Assembly: GCA_017303755.1 (NCBI GenBank)
Contig: JAFLBS010000001.1
Span: 1-64,000 of the forward strand
Reading direction: 5' to 3'
Origin: Flavobacteriales bacterium
Lineage (GTDB): Bacteria > Bacteroidota > Bacteroidia > Flavobacteriales > Flavobacteriaceae
DNA: 64,000 nucleotides
Each line of letters opens with the position of its first letter. Position 1 is the stretch's first letter. Made by a program: the position numbers and the translations under genes. The notes under the pieces are model-generated. The model had not been told where the DNA came from and searched no databases. It worked only from the letters and a program-made list of their open reading frames with translations. Shown piece by piece: positions 12,522-19,637 of this stretch.

Positions 12522-12559
12522 GGTTTAGGTCATTGAGTGTTCAACTCAAGACCTAAACC
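12522..12559 (-). terminator. Hairpin with U-rich tail between rplL and rpoB (attenuator-like)
   Basis: A long stem, GGTTTAGGTC (12522-12531) with GACCTAAACC (12550-12559), is extended by TTGAGT/ACTCAA. On the minus strand it is followed by ATTTTTCG. It sits just after rplL and 200 bp ahead of rpoB, the same place as the partial terminator known between rplL and rpoB in E. coli. It would tune ribosomal protein against polymerase expression; that role is inferred. Confidence 0.7.
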
Positions 12560-12581
12560 TAGTTCTAAAACTGAAGTATTG

Positions 12582-12956
12582 TTATTTTAACTCTACTACA
12601 GCTCCAGCTTCTTCTAAAGATTTTTTAAGACCTTCAGCCTCTGCTTTAGAAACACCTTCTTTGATGTTAGCAGGAGCACCGTCTACCATATCTTTTGCTT
12701 CTTTTAACCCTAAACCAGTTAATTCTTTAACCGCTTTAACTACTGCTAATTTAGAAGCTCCAGCATCTTTTAATACTACTGTGAATTCTGTTTGCTCTTC
12801 AGCTGCAGCACCATCACCAGCACCACCAGCAGCAACTACTACCGCAGCAGCAGCAGGCTCGATACCATACTCATCTTTTAATATTGTTGCTAAATCATTA
12901 ACTTCTTTTACAGTTAAGTTAACTAATTGTTCTGCGAATTGTTTTAAATCTGCCAT
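12582..12956 (-). CDS. rplL: 50S ribosomal protein L7/L12
   Basis: This 124-residue stalk protein recruits translation factors to the large subunit. It has the N-terminal dimerisation helix ([23 protein letters not shown]), the Ala/Gly-rich hinge near residues 37-52, and the conserved C-terminal domain ([35 protein letters not shown]). It lies directly downstream of rplJ, as its L10 partner requires. The hairpin that follows the gene probably reduces readthrough into rpoB. Confidence 0.98.
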   Translation of the reverse strand: MADLKQFAEQLVNLTVKEVNDLATILKDEYGIEPAAAAVVVAAGGAGDGAAAEEQTEFTVVLKDAGASKLAVVKAVKELTGLGLKEAKDMVDGAPANIKEGVSKAEAEGLKKSLEEAGAVVELK

Positions 12957-13011
12957 TTTTTCTATCGTTTAAAATGTTCTTTTAATTTATTTTTGTTATT
13001 AAGTGCGTTAA

Positions 13012-13515
13012 TTACTCAGCAGCTGCTTCACCTTTAGATTCTGCATTGTTTAAAAGTGCAGAAATAATGCGTTTCGCTGGAGATTGAAGTAATCCGATGA
13101 TTTCTCCAATAACTTCTTCTCTAGATTTGATTGCAACTAAGCTATCTAAAAGGTTATCACCAATATAAATTTCGTTATTGATGAAAGCACCTTTCAACAA
13201 AGGCTTATCACTTTTCTTTCTAAAGTCTTTAATAATCTTAGCTGGTCCGTTAGCTACTTCAGAAATGAAGATAGATGAATTTCCTTTTAAGATTGAAGGA
13301 AGGTCACCATAATCATTAGTAGAAGCTTCCATTGCTTTTTCAAGCAAAGTGTTTTTTACCACTTCTAATTTGATTCCAGCTTTGAAACAAGCTCTTCTTA
13401 GGTTTGATGTTGTTTCAGCATCTAAACCAGAAGTATCTGCAATGTATACTACATTTGATTCAGCCAACTTTGCAGTTAAATCTTCTATCGCGATTGATTT
13501 TTCTTCTCTAGTCAT
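13012..13515 (-). CDS. rplJ: 50S ribosomal protein L10
   Basis: This 167-residue protein anchors L7/L12 dimers to the ribosomal stalk. It shows the typical N-terminus (MTREEKSIAIEDLTAKLAES), the central VKNTLLEKAM and LLKGAFIN segments, and a C-terminal helix (LLQSPAKRIISALLNNAES) that binds L7/L12. It lies between rplA and rplL in the conserved order. In other bacteria L10 represses its own operon through the leader; no such leader was recognised here. Confidence 0.97.
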   Translation of the reverse strand: MTREEKSIAIEDLTAKLAESNVVYIADTSGLDAETTSNLRRACFKAGIKLEVVKNTLLEKAMEASTNDYGDLPSILKGNSSIFISEVANGPAKIIKDFRKKSDKPLLKGAFINNEIYIGDNLLDSLVAIKSREEVIGEIIGLLQSPAKRIISALLNNAESKGEAAAE

Positions 13516-13538
13516 AATAAAATATGTTTAACTACCAA

Positions 13539-14228
13539 TTATACCGCTTTAGGATCTAAAGCAATAGCAGGACTCATAGTACTTGACAAGTGAATTGACT
13601 TGATGTAAGTACCTTTCGCTGCAGTTGGTTTCATTTTGATTAATGTTTGAATAATTTCGTGAGCGTTGTCAACGATTTTGTCCGCTTCGAAAGAAATTCT
13701 TCCGATACCAGCATGAACAATACCAGTTTTATCCACTTTAAAGTCGATTTTACCCGCTTTTACCTCAGCAACAGCTTTACCAATTTCCATAGTAACTGTT
13801 CCTGTTTTAGGGTTTGGCATTAAACCTCTAGGACCTAATACACGTCCTAATGGACCTAATTTACCCATGATAGCTGGCATAGTGATGATCACATCAACAT
13901 CTGTCCAACCGTCTTTAATTTTTTGAAGGTAATCGTCTAAACCTACGTAATCAGCTCCAGCAGCTTTTGCTTCAGCTTCTTTATCTGGAGTAACTAAAGC
14001 TAATACTTTAGTATCTTTACCAGTTCCGTGAGGAAGAGTTACAACACCTCTTACCATTTGATTTGCTTTTCTTGGATCAACTCCTAGACGAACAGCAATA
14101 TCTACTGACTCATCAAATTTTGCAGAAGCAACTGATTTCAATAAAGATGAAGCATCTTTTAATGAATACAATTTGTTCTTCTCAATTTTTGAAGCAGCTT
14201 CTTTTTGTTTTTTTGTCAATTTTGCCAT
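13539..14228 (-). CDS. rplA: 50S ribosomal protein L1
   Basis: This 229-residue protein binds 23S rRNA at the L1 stalk and helps release deacylated tRNA. Hallmarks are [21 protein letters not shown] near residue 40, [18 protein letters not shown] near 128-145, and the C-terminal [17 protein letters not shown]. It starts 8 bp after the rplK stop and is clearly in the same operon. L1 is an autogenous repressor of rplKA in E. coli; a binding site was not identified here. Confidence 0.98.
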   Translation of the reverse strand: MAKLTKKQKEAASKIEKNKLYSLKDASSLLKSVASAKFDESVDIAVRLGVDPRKANQMVRGVVTLPHGTGKDTKVLALVTPDKEAEAKAAGADYVGLDDYLQKIKDGWTDVDVIITMPAIMGKLGPLGRVLGPRGLMPNPKTGTVTMEIGKAVAEVKAGKIDFKVDKTGIVHAGIGRISFEADKIVDNAHEIIQTLIKMKPTAAKGTYIKSIHLSSTMSPAIALDPKAV

Positions 14229-14236
14229 TTCTTACC

Positions 14237-14677
14237 TTATTTTAGAGGAGAATCTCCAGTTACAGTTATACCCATAGATCTAGCTGTTCCAGCAATCATG
14301 CTCATAGCAGATTCAATAGTGAAAGCATTTAAATCAGTCATCTTGTCTTCGGCGATAGCTTTAATTTGATCCCAAGTTACGTTAGCAACTTTTTTTCTGT
14401 TTGGCTCGCCTGAACCAGATTTTAATTTAGCAGCATCCAATAATTGAATTGCAGCAGGTGGAGTTTTTACAACAAAATCAAACGATTTGTCTTTATACAC
14501 GGTAATTTGTACCGGTAATACTTTGCCAGGTTGATCTTGAGTTCTAGCATTAAATTGCTTACAAAACTCCATGATGTTAACCCCAGCAGCTCCCAAAGCA
14601 GGTCCAACCGGTGGCGACGGGTTCGCAGCACCTCCCTTTACTTGTAGTTTAACTACTTTACTAACTTCTTTAGCCAT
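14237..14677 (-). CDS. rplK: 50S ribosomal protein L11
   Basis: This 146-residue protein forms the GTPase-associated centre with 23S rRNA. It has the Pro-rich N-terminus ([26 protein letters not shown]), the [10 protein letters not shown] linker and the RNA-binding C-terminal domain ([18 protein letters not shown]). It lies between nusG and rplA in the universal secE-nusG-rplK-rplA order. Confidence 0.98.
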   Translation of the reverse strand: MAKEVSKVVKLQVKGGAANPSPPVGPALGAAGVNIMEFCKQFNARTQDQPGKVLPVQITVYKDKSFDFVVKTPPAAIQLLDAAKLKSGSGEPNRKKVANVTWDQIKAIAEDKMTDLNAFTIESAMSMIAGTARSMGITVTGDSPLK

Positions 14678-14743
14678 TTCTTAAAAATTTAGCACATCTA
14701 TCAATTGGAAGCGATTGATGTGATTATTAATATGTAACAAAAA

Positions 14744-15295
14744 TTATACTTTTTCAACTTGCATAAAACTCAATTCAAGAGGTGTTTTTCTTCCGAAAAT
14801 TTTCACCATAACTTCAAGTTTACGCTTTTCTTCATTAATTTTTTCAATAGATCCGTTGAATCCGTTGAAAGGACCATCAACTACTTTAATTACTTCACCA
14901 ATAGTGAAAGGAATAGATTGATTGTCTGTATTTACCGAAAGCTCATCCACTTTACCTAACATTCTGTTTACTTCAGAAAGTCTCAATGGCACAGGATCAC
15001 CTCCTTTAACTTCACCTAAAAATCCAATCACACCTGTAATTGACTTGATAATGTGTGGTATTTCACCAACAAGATTAGCTTCAATCATTACATAACCTAG
15101 AAAATACACTTTATCTTTCGATATTTTCTTCCCATCACGCACTTGAACTACTTTTTCAGTAGGAACAAGAACCTGAGATATGTAATCACCCATACCTAAT
15201 CTATGTATTTCGGTCTCGATATAAGATTTAACCTTATTTTCTTGACCGCTTACAGCTCTTACAACGTACCACTTTTTTAAATTATTATCAGCCAT
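14744..15295 (-). CDS. nusG: Transcription termination/antitermination factor NusG
   Basis: The product is 183 residues. The NGN domain begins KKWYVVRAVSGQENKVKSYI and binds RNA polymerase. The C-terminal KOW domain (IPFTIGEVIKVVDGPFNGFN, about residues 127-147) contacts Rho or ribosomal protein S10. It begins 12 bp after the secE stop, so the two are co-transcribed. It is the housekeeping NusG by context rather than a LoaP or UpxY specialised paralogue. Confidence 0.97.
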   Translation of the reverse strand: MADNNLKKWYVVRAVSGQENKVKSYIETEIHRLGMGDYISQVLVPTEKVVQVRDGKKISKDKVYFLGYVMIEANLVGEIPHIIKSITGVIGFLGEVKGGDPVPLRLSEVNRMLGKVDELSVNTDNQSIPFTIGEVIKVVDGPFNGFNGSIEKINEEKRKLEVMVKIFGRKTPLELSFMQVEKV

Positions 15296-15307
15296 TTTGT
15301 AATGTGA

Positions 15308-15505
15308 TTAACCTTTAAGTAAATTAAAAAAACCTGCAATTGCTTTAGTGAAAAATTCATCAACACCCCAAGTCAATAGAGCAAATATTATTGAAAATAA
15401 AGCTACTATTATAGTGTATTTTTGAACCTCAGCCCATTCTGGCCAAGTAACATTTGTTTTTAACTCTTCAAATGCTTCCGAAAAATAATTTAAAATTTTT
15501 GACAT
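15308..15505 (-). CDS. secE: Preprotein translocase subunit SecE
   Basis: This 65-residue single-span form is typical of most bacteria. It has an amphipathic helix (FSEAFEELKTNVTWPEWAEVQ), whose TWP motif is the SecE signature, and one membrane helix (YTIIVALFSIIFALLTWGV). SecE is an essential part of the SecYEG channel. A longer reading frame reaches back to 15550 but would run into tRNA-Trp, so the ATG at 15505 (MSKILNYF) is chosen. Confidence 0.95.
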   Translation of the reverse strand: MSKILNYFSEAFEELKTNVTWPEWAEVQKYTIIVALFSIIFALLTWGVDEFFTKAIAGFFNLLKG

Positions 15506-15520
15506 TTTATATTTTATTAG

Positions 15521-15591
15521 CACGGGCGGGAGGATTCGAACCACCATCAACGGTTTTGGAGACCGCTATTCTACCCTTGAACTACGCCCGT
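15521..15591 (-). tRNA. trnW: tRNA-Trp (CCA)
   Basis: A 71-nt cloverleaf. The acceptor stem is ACGGGCG/CGCCCGT with discriminator G. The anticodon stem GCGGT/ACCGT encloses loop CTCCAAA, giving anticodon CCA. The T arm contains GGTTCGAATCC. It lies between tuf and secE and ends 15 bp before the secE ATG. Confidence 0.97.
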
Positions 15592-15602
15592 TCATTAAAA
15601 AC

Positions 15603-15629
15603 CAGTGTCGCTCATTGCAAACGACACTG
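15603..15629 (-). terminator. Hairpin terminator after tuf
   Basis: The 8-bp stem CAGTGTCG/CGACACTG has an 11-nt loop. On the minus strand it is followed by GTTTTTAATG. It lies between the tuf stop and trnW, so downstream trnW-secE expression depends on partial readthrough or another promoter. Confidence 0.75.
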
Positions 15630-15651
15630 ATTGTATTTATTTAATTAGAAA

Positions 15652-16839
15652 TTAATCTAAGATTTCAGTTACCTGACCAGCACCTACTGTTCTACCACCT
15701 TCACGGATAGCGAAACGTAGACCGATGTTCAAAGCAATAGCACTTAACAAAGAAACTTCAATAGTTAAGTTATCACCTGGCATTACCATCTCTACACCAG
15801 CTGGTAAGCTAATGATACCTGTTACGTCAGTTGTACGTACGTAGAACTGAGGACGGTAGTTATTGTGGAATGGAGTGTGACGACCACCTTCTTCTTTTTT
15901 CAAGATATACACCTCAGCTTTGAATTTAGCGTGTGGTTTTACTGAACCTGGTTTACAGATTACCATACCTCTTTTGATGTCTTCTTTAGCAACACCTCTT
16001 AACAAGATACCAGCGTTATCTCCAGCCTCACCTCTATCTAAGATTTGACGGAACATTTCGATACCAGTTACAGTAGAAGTTAATTTCTCAGCACCCATAC
16101 CGATGATTTCAACTGGATCTCCTGTATTACAAATACCTGTTTCGATACGACCTGTAGCAACAGTTCCACGACCAGTAATTGTAAATACGTCTTCAACAGG
16201 CATCAAGAAAGGTTTGTTAACATCTCTTTCTGGCTCTTGAATCCAGTTATCAACAGCTTCCATCAATTCAATAATTTTTGGAACCCAAGCAGGATCGTTA
16301 TTCAATCCTCCTAGAGCAGAACCTTGAACTACAGGTCCATTATCTCCATCATAATCATAGAAAGACAACAAGTCTCTGATTTCCATTTCTACTAATTCTA
16401 ATAATTCAGCATCATCAACCATATCCACTTTGTTCATGAATACAACGATTCTAGGAATACCTACTTGGCGACCTAAAAGGATGTGCTCACGAGTTTGTGG
16501 CATTGGTCCGTCTGTAGCAGCAACTACTAAGATAGCACCGTCCATTTGAGCAGCACCAGTAACCATGTTCTTAACGTAATCCGCGTGACCTGGACAGTCA
16601 ACGTGAGCGTAGTGACGGTTAGCAGTTTCATACTCAACGTGAGATGTATTAATTGTAATACCTCTTTCTTTTTCTTCTGGAGCATTATCAATTTGATCAA
16701 ATGATTTTGCTTGACAGTAACCTGCATCAGATAATACTTTAGTGATTGCAGCAGTTAATGTAGTTTTTCCGTGATCCACGTGCCCAATTGTACCAATATT
16801 AAGGTGTGGTTTGTTACGATTAAAATTTTCTTTTGCCAT
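15652..16839 (-). CDS. tuf: Translation elongation factor EF-Tu
   Basis: This 395-residue GTPase delivers aminoacyl-tRNA to the ribosome. G motifs are [10 protein letters not shown] (G1, near residue 19), the switch I region [24 protein letters not shown] (G3), NKVDM (G4) and the GSAL region (G5). Domains 2 and 3 follow, with [11 protein letters not shown] and the C-terminal [16 protein letters not shown]. It is embedded between trnT and trnW, the usual Bacteroidota arrangement, and ends in a terminator. Confidence 0.99.
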   Translation of the reverse strand: MAKENFNRNKPHLNIGTIGHVDHGKTTLTAAITKVLSDAGYCQAKSFDQIDNAPEEKERGITINTSHVEYETANRHYAHVDCPGHADYVKNMVTGAAQMDGAILVVAATDGPMPQTREHILLGRQVGIPRIVVFMNKVDMVDDAELLELVEMEIRDLLSFYDYDGDNGPVVQGSALGGLNNDPAWVPKIIELMEAVDNWIQEPERDVNKPFLMPVEDVFTITGRGTVATGRIETGICNTGDPVEIIGMGAEKLTSTVTGIEMFRQILDRGEAGDNAGILLRGVAKEDIKRGMVICKPGSVKPHAKFKAEVYILKKEEGGRHTPFHNNYRPQFYVRTTDVTGIISLPAGVEMVMPGDNLTIEVSLLSAIALNIGLRFAIREGGRTVGAGQVTEILD

Positions 16840-16894
16840 TTTAATTAATTTTAAACTTAGTTATATTTATTAGTGTTCAAATTTTCAAATTTTG

Positions 16895-16966
16895 AGCCAA
16901 TGACGGGAATTGAACCCGTGACCTCTTCCTTACCAAGGAAGCACTCTACCCCTGAGCTACACCGGC
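16895..16966 (-). tRNA. trnT: tRNA-Thr (GGT)
   Basis: A 72-nt cloverleaf. The acceptor GCCGGTG pairs with CATTGGC (two G-U pairs), with discriminator U. The anticodon stem CTTCC/GGAAG encloses loop TTGGTAA, giving anticodon GGT. It lies directly upstream of tuf. Confidence 0.96.
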
Positions 16967-16998
16967 AAGGATTGCAAAGTTTCACCAGCAACCTAAGA

Positions 16999-17048
16999 CA
17001 GGCTCAGGATTACAAGCAAGCTTGTGATCCGTAAGGGTGAACCCTTAC
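16999..17048. repeat. Tandem hairpins with a GGCTCAGGAT-type repeat in the tRNA spacer
   Basis: Two adjacent inverted repeats: GGATTACAAGC (17007-17017) with GCTTGTGATCC (17020-17030), and GTAAGGGT (17031-17038) with ACCCTTAC (17041-17048). The first arm resembles the dispersed CTCAGGATGACAAGC word also present near 34629 and 52506. No tRNA can be folded here. Confidence 0.55.
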
Positions 17049-17112
17049 TAAAATTTTTGAATTTAATTTTTATTAAAGTAAACTTTATAAAAATTCTCTT
17101 TCAAAAATTTTG

Positions 17113-17194
17113 TGGGGAGAGCAGGATTCGAACCTGCGAAGATGTAATCAGCGGATTTACAGTCCGCCCTCGTTGGCCGCTTGAGTATCTCCCC
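17113..17194 (-). tRNA. trnY: tRNA-Tyr (GTA)
   Basis: An 82-nt class II tRNA with a long variable arm. The acceptor is GGGGAGA/TCTCCCC with discriminator A. The anticodon stem GCGGA/TCCGC encloses loop CTGTAAA, giving anticodon GTA. Confidence 0.97.
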
Positions 17195-17248
17195 AACTTT
17201 TATACATAATTTCAATAAACAACACCAAGAAAAACCTTGGAATTATTG

Positions 17249-17322
17249 AGCCGATAGAGGGACTCGAACCCACGACCTGCTGATTACAAATCAGCTGCTC
17301 TAGCCAGCTGAGCTACATCGGC
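17249..17322 (-). tRNA. trnT: tRNA-Thr (TGT)
   Basis: A 74-nt cloverleaf. The acceptor GCCGATG pairs with TATCGGC, with discriminator U. The anticodon stem CTGAT/ATCAG encloses loop TTTGTAA, giving anticodon TGT. It is the first gene of the tRNA-tuf operon. Confidence 0.97.
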
Positions 17323-17337
17323 TTATACAATAAAAAA

Positions 17338-17359
17338 AGTCCGCTATTTCTAACGGACT
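17338..17359 (-). terminator. Terminator of hpf
   Basis: The stem AGTCCG/CGGACT has a 10-nt AT-rich loop. On the minus strand it runs straight into TTTTTTTATTG. The promoter of the tRNA-tuf operon abuts its first arm. Confidence 0.8.
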
Positions 17360-17360
17360 G

Positions 17361-17390
17361 CAAATGTAGGGATTTATTTTTTTTATCAAA
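17361..17390 (-). promoter_or_regulatory. Promoter of the tRNA-tuf operon
   Basis: On the minus strand a -33 TTTG (17390-17387) and a -7 TACATTTG (17368-17361) are separated by 18 bp, matching the Bacteroidota consensus TTTG / TAnnTTTG. Transcription would start inside the first arm of the hpf terminator hairpin. Confidence 0.7.
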
Positions 17391-17418
17391 ACATTTTTAT
17401 GAAAAAAATTTTGAATAT

Positions 17419-17715
17419 TTATGCTCTTATTTTTTCTTTTCTTTTCACCAAGAGTCGTTCTAGTGATTCAGCAGCTAATTCAACGGCTTCTTCAAATGAT
17501 TTACACTGTTTTTTTACCACAAAATCATCTCCAGGAACGTGAATTTTCACCTCCACAACTTTATTTTCTTTTTCGCTCGTCTTTTCAACTTTCAAAAAAA
17601 CGTCAGAAGAAACTATTTTATCATAAAATTTTTCCAATTTATCTAATCTTAGTTGCACAAAATCAACTAATTTTCTGTCTACAGAAAAACCAACGGCATG
17701 AACATTTACTTTCAT
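17419..17715 (-). CDS. hpf: Ribosome hibernation-promoting factor / sigma-54 modulation protein family
   Basis: This 98-residue short-form HPF/RaiA protein binds the 30S decoding centre to silence ribosomes under starvation. The fold is visible from MKVNVHAVGFSVDRKLVDFV, KLEKFYDKIVSSDVFLKV and the C-terminal helix SFEEAVELAAESLERLL ending in KRKEKIRA. The ATG at 17715 is preferred; an in-frame TTG lies 6 bp upstream. It begins 31 bp after the xerC stop, so the two may be co-transcribed, and a terminator follows. Confidence 0.9.
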   Translation of the reverse strand: MKVNVHAVGFSVDRKLVDFVQLRLDKLEKFYDKIVSSDVFLKVEKTSEKENKVVEVKIHVPGDDFVVKKQCKSFEEAVELAAESLERLLVKRKEKIRA

Positions 17716-17746
17716 ATTCAAAATTATTTTATGTTAAACAATAGTG

Positions 17747-18637
17747 TTATTTGTTTCTAGGATGTGCATCCCCATATACTTTTTTTAGTTCCGACAAACT
17801 ACTGTGCGTGTATATTTGGGTTGAAGCCAAACTAGAATGCCCTAACAACTCTTTTACTGAATTCAAATCGGCTCCATTATTAAGCATGTGAGTTGCGAAC
17901 GTGTGACGTAATATATGCGGACTCTTTTTTACCTTTTCGGAGACATTACTAAAGTAGTAATTTATTAATCGATACACAAATGAATCGTTCATTTTAACTC
18001 CTTTTAACATTAAAAAAAAATAGTCACTATCTTTAATCACTTCTAATTGAGACCTTTCAGAAAGATATGAATTTATCTGCTTTGAAATAATTGGCAAAAT
18101 CGGCAGAATTCTTTCTTTGTTTCTTTTACCTAAAACTTTTAAAGTTCCGCTGGAGATACTAACATTTTGTATTTTTAAATTAATCAACTCTGTTCTTCTG
18201 ATTCCTGTTGTGTAAAATAAATCGATAATTAGCTTATCTCTTACACCTTCAAAGCCATCAGGATATTTTAATAAATTCAAAACGGCATCAAGTTCTTTTT
18301 CAGAAAAAGGAATTTGAAGTTTCTTGGGAGTTTTTAAGGACTTATGCTTCAACAAAGGACTGGAATCAATTTGTTTGGTTTTTAATAAAAACTTGTAAAA
18401 TGATTTTAACGAAGATACTTTCCTATTTACAGAGCTATTTGAAATTCCATCGTCCACCATAGCTACTATCCAAGTTCTAATCATACTATAATTAACTTCC
18501 TCAAGTGAATCAGTATCGAAATTTGTTTTTAAAAACTCTTGAAAAAAGGTCAAATCATTAACATAGGCATTCACCGTATGAAGAGAATACTTTTTTTCTA
18601 GTTGAAGATAATCTTGAAAAGAGTTAAGATTGCTCAT
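17747..18637 (-). CDS. xerC: Tyrosine recombinase, XerC/XerD type
   Basis: The product is 296 residues, the housekeeping Xer length. The N-terminal SAM-like core-binding domain (NSFQDYLQLEKKYSLHTVNAY) covers about residues 1-90. The catalytic domain has Arg in TTGIRRTELINL, Lys near VLGKRNKER, HILRHTFATHM (His-x-x-Arg), LLGHSSLASTQIYTH (His) and the nucleophile Tyr in QIYTH. Xer proteins resolve chromosome dimers at dif. There are no phage genes or attachment repeats alongside, and the rpsU-xerC-hpf neighbourhood is chromosomal, so a housekeeping role is favoured over a mobile integrase. Confidence 0.88.
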   Translation of the reverse strand: MSNLNSFQDYLQLEKKYSLHTVNAYVNDLTFFQEFLKTNFDTDSLEEVNYSMIRTWIVAMVDDGISNSSVNRKVSSLKSFYKFLLKTKQIDSSPLLKHKSLKTPKKLQIPFSEKELDAVLNLLKYPDGFEGVRDKLIIDLFYTTGIRRTELINLKIQNVSISSGTLKVLGKRNKERILPILPIISKQINSYLSERSQLEVIKDSDYFFLMLKGVKMNDSFVYRLINYYFSNVSEKVKKSPHILRHTFATHMLNNGADLNSVKELLGHSSLASTQIYTHSSLSELKKVYGDAHPRNK

Positions 18638-18670
18638 TATTGATTTTAAATAAAATTGAATAGCGCCGAT

Positions 18671-18695
18671 GAGATTACTTCGTTCCTCGCAATAA
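18671..18695. repeat. Dispersed repeat of the GATTGCTTCGTTCCTCGCAATGA type
   Basis: The word GATTACTTCGTTCCTCGCAA has a short self-complementary core (ATTRC..GCAAT). A relative with the same frame is at 51144-51170. The word is familiar as a common intergenic repeat of Bacteroidota genomes. Confidence 0.6.
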
Positions 18696-18698
18696 AAA

Positions 18699-18741
18699 AA
18701 CCGTTACTAACAAAGTTATAAAACTTTAATTAGTAACGGTT
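18699..18741 (-). terminator. Terminator after rpsU
   Basis: The outer 12-bp stem AACCGTTACTAA (18699-18710) / TTAGTAACGGTT (18730-18741) has an inner AAAGTT/AACTTT pairing. A TTTTT run follows on the minus strand. Confidence 0.85.
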
Positions 18742-18764
18742 AGTATTTTAATCAAAAACTTAGA

Positions 18765-18959
18765 TTAACTCTCTAACGAGTCTCTTAAGTTTTGGATATA
18801 CGCTGCTTTTTGGATTTGAGCTCTTCTGGTTACAGATGGCTTAATGAAAGCTTGACGTGCTCTTAACTGACGAACAGTTCCTGTTTTGTCAAATTTTCTT
18901 TTATAGCGCTTTAATGCTCTATCGATATTTTCTCCGTCTTTAATTGGTATAATTAACAT
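18765..18959 (-). CDS. rpsU: 30S ribosomal protein S21
   Basis: This 64-residue bS21 starts MLIIPIKDGENIDRALKRYKR. A longer frame from 18980 is rejected because it would include the Shine-Dalgarno. bS21 sits by the 3' end of 16S rRNA. In flavobacterial ribosomes it is known to help sequester the anti-Shine-Dalgarno, which is why most genes of this group lack SD sequences. This gene is the exception, with an 8-nt perfect SD, fitting the published proposal that bS21 autoregulates by freeing the anti-SD when it is scarce. Own promoter and terminator. Confidence 0.97.
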   Translation of the reverse strand: MLIIPIKDGENIDRALKRYKRKFDKTGTVRQLRARQAFIKPSVTRRAQIQKAAYIQNLRDSLES

Positions 18960-18967
18960 AATATAGA

Positions 18968-18975
18968 CACCTCCT
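18968..18975 (-). promoter_or_regulatory. Perfect Shine-Dalgarno (AGGAGGTG) of rpsU
   Basis: On the minus strand AGGAGGTG lies 8 nt before the ATG at 18959 and is fully complementary to the anti-SD core CACCUCCU. I noticed no comparable SD elsewhere in the window. Confidence 0.93.
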
Positions 18976-18990
18976 CTCATTTAGTGGGTG

Positions 18991-19020
18991 CAAAAGTAAT
19001 ACATTTTTTGACCCAGACAA
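18991..19020 (-). promoter_or_regulatory. rpsU promoter
   Basis: On the minus strand the -7 box TACTTTTG (18998-18991) lies 19 bp from a -33 TTG (19020-19018). The predicted leader is short (about 25-30 nt) and is dominated by the Shine-Dalgarno. Confidence 0.6.
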
Positions 19021-19033
19021 GCAAAAATTATTT

Positions 19034-19633
19034 TTATTTTACTATTCCTAAGTAAATTGCCTTCTTGATAAGCCCTGCAATATTTTTCACTTGCAATTTG
19101 AAGAATATGTTTTTACGATGCGTTTCAATAGTACCTTTACTAATAAAAAGTTGTTTAGCTATTTCGTCCGTTGTATATTCATTAGCAATTAGTTGTATGA
19201 TTTCTTTTTCACGTGGCGACAATATAGAATGTTTGAATTCAAATGTGTCCATTTCATTTTTTGTCGTTTTAAAATATTTTCCATTTTGTAACACAATCGT
19301 ATTAATTGCTGTTATGAGTTCTTCTTTATCAGTTTCTTTCAATAAATAGCCATCCATATTTTCGAATGTTTGTAAGTTTTCGAACATACTTAAAACCAAC
19401 ACTTTTATTTCAGGATGTGTTTCTTTTACAATTTTAATAAATTCGATTCCGTTAATATCTGGCATTGAGATATCAGAAATAATAATATCTGGCTTACTAA
19501 ACTTTATTTTTTCTAAGGCCGATTTCGCATTATTCTCAACAAATAAAATAGAAAAATTACTCTGGGTAGAAAACACCGAAACCATACCATCTAAAAACAT
19601 CTGATGATCGTCGACTAATCCTATTGTTATCAT
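19034..19633 (-). CDS. Response regulator, NarL/FixJ (LuxR) family
   Basis: The product is 199 residues. The receiver domain starts MITIGLVDDHQMFLDGM (acidic pocket DD), with phospho-acceptor Asp in IIISDISMPDINGIEF and the conserved Lys in YLLKETDKEEL. The C-terminal LuxR-type helix-turn-helix reads LSPREKEIIQLIANEYTTDEIAKQLFISKGTIETHRKNIF. The ATG at 19633 is preferred over the upstream one at 19663, which lies inside the kinase gene. It starts 4 bp after the kinase stop, so the pair is an operon and the kinase is the likely cognate partner. Confidence 0.93.
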   Translation of the reverse strand: MITIGLVDDHQMFLDGMVSVFSTQSNFSILFVENNAKSALEKIKFSKPDIIISDISMPDINGIEFIKIVKETHPEIKVLVLSMFENLQTFENMDGYLLKETDKEELITAINTIVLQNGKYFKTTKNEMDTFEFKHSILSPREKEIIQLIANEYTTDEIAKQLFISKGTIETHRKNIFFKLQVKNIAGLIKKAIYLGIVK

Positions 19634-19637
19634 ACTT

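Noticed and set aside
15506-15550. N-terminal extension of secE
   Set aside because: Would overlap tRNA-Trp; the SecE family starts at MSKILNYF.
17747-18637. Tyrosine recombinase as mobile-element integrase
   Set aside because: No phage or transfer genes, no direct-repeat attachment sites at the neighbouring tRNAs, and housekeeping Xer size and context.
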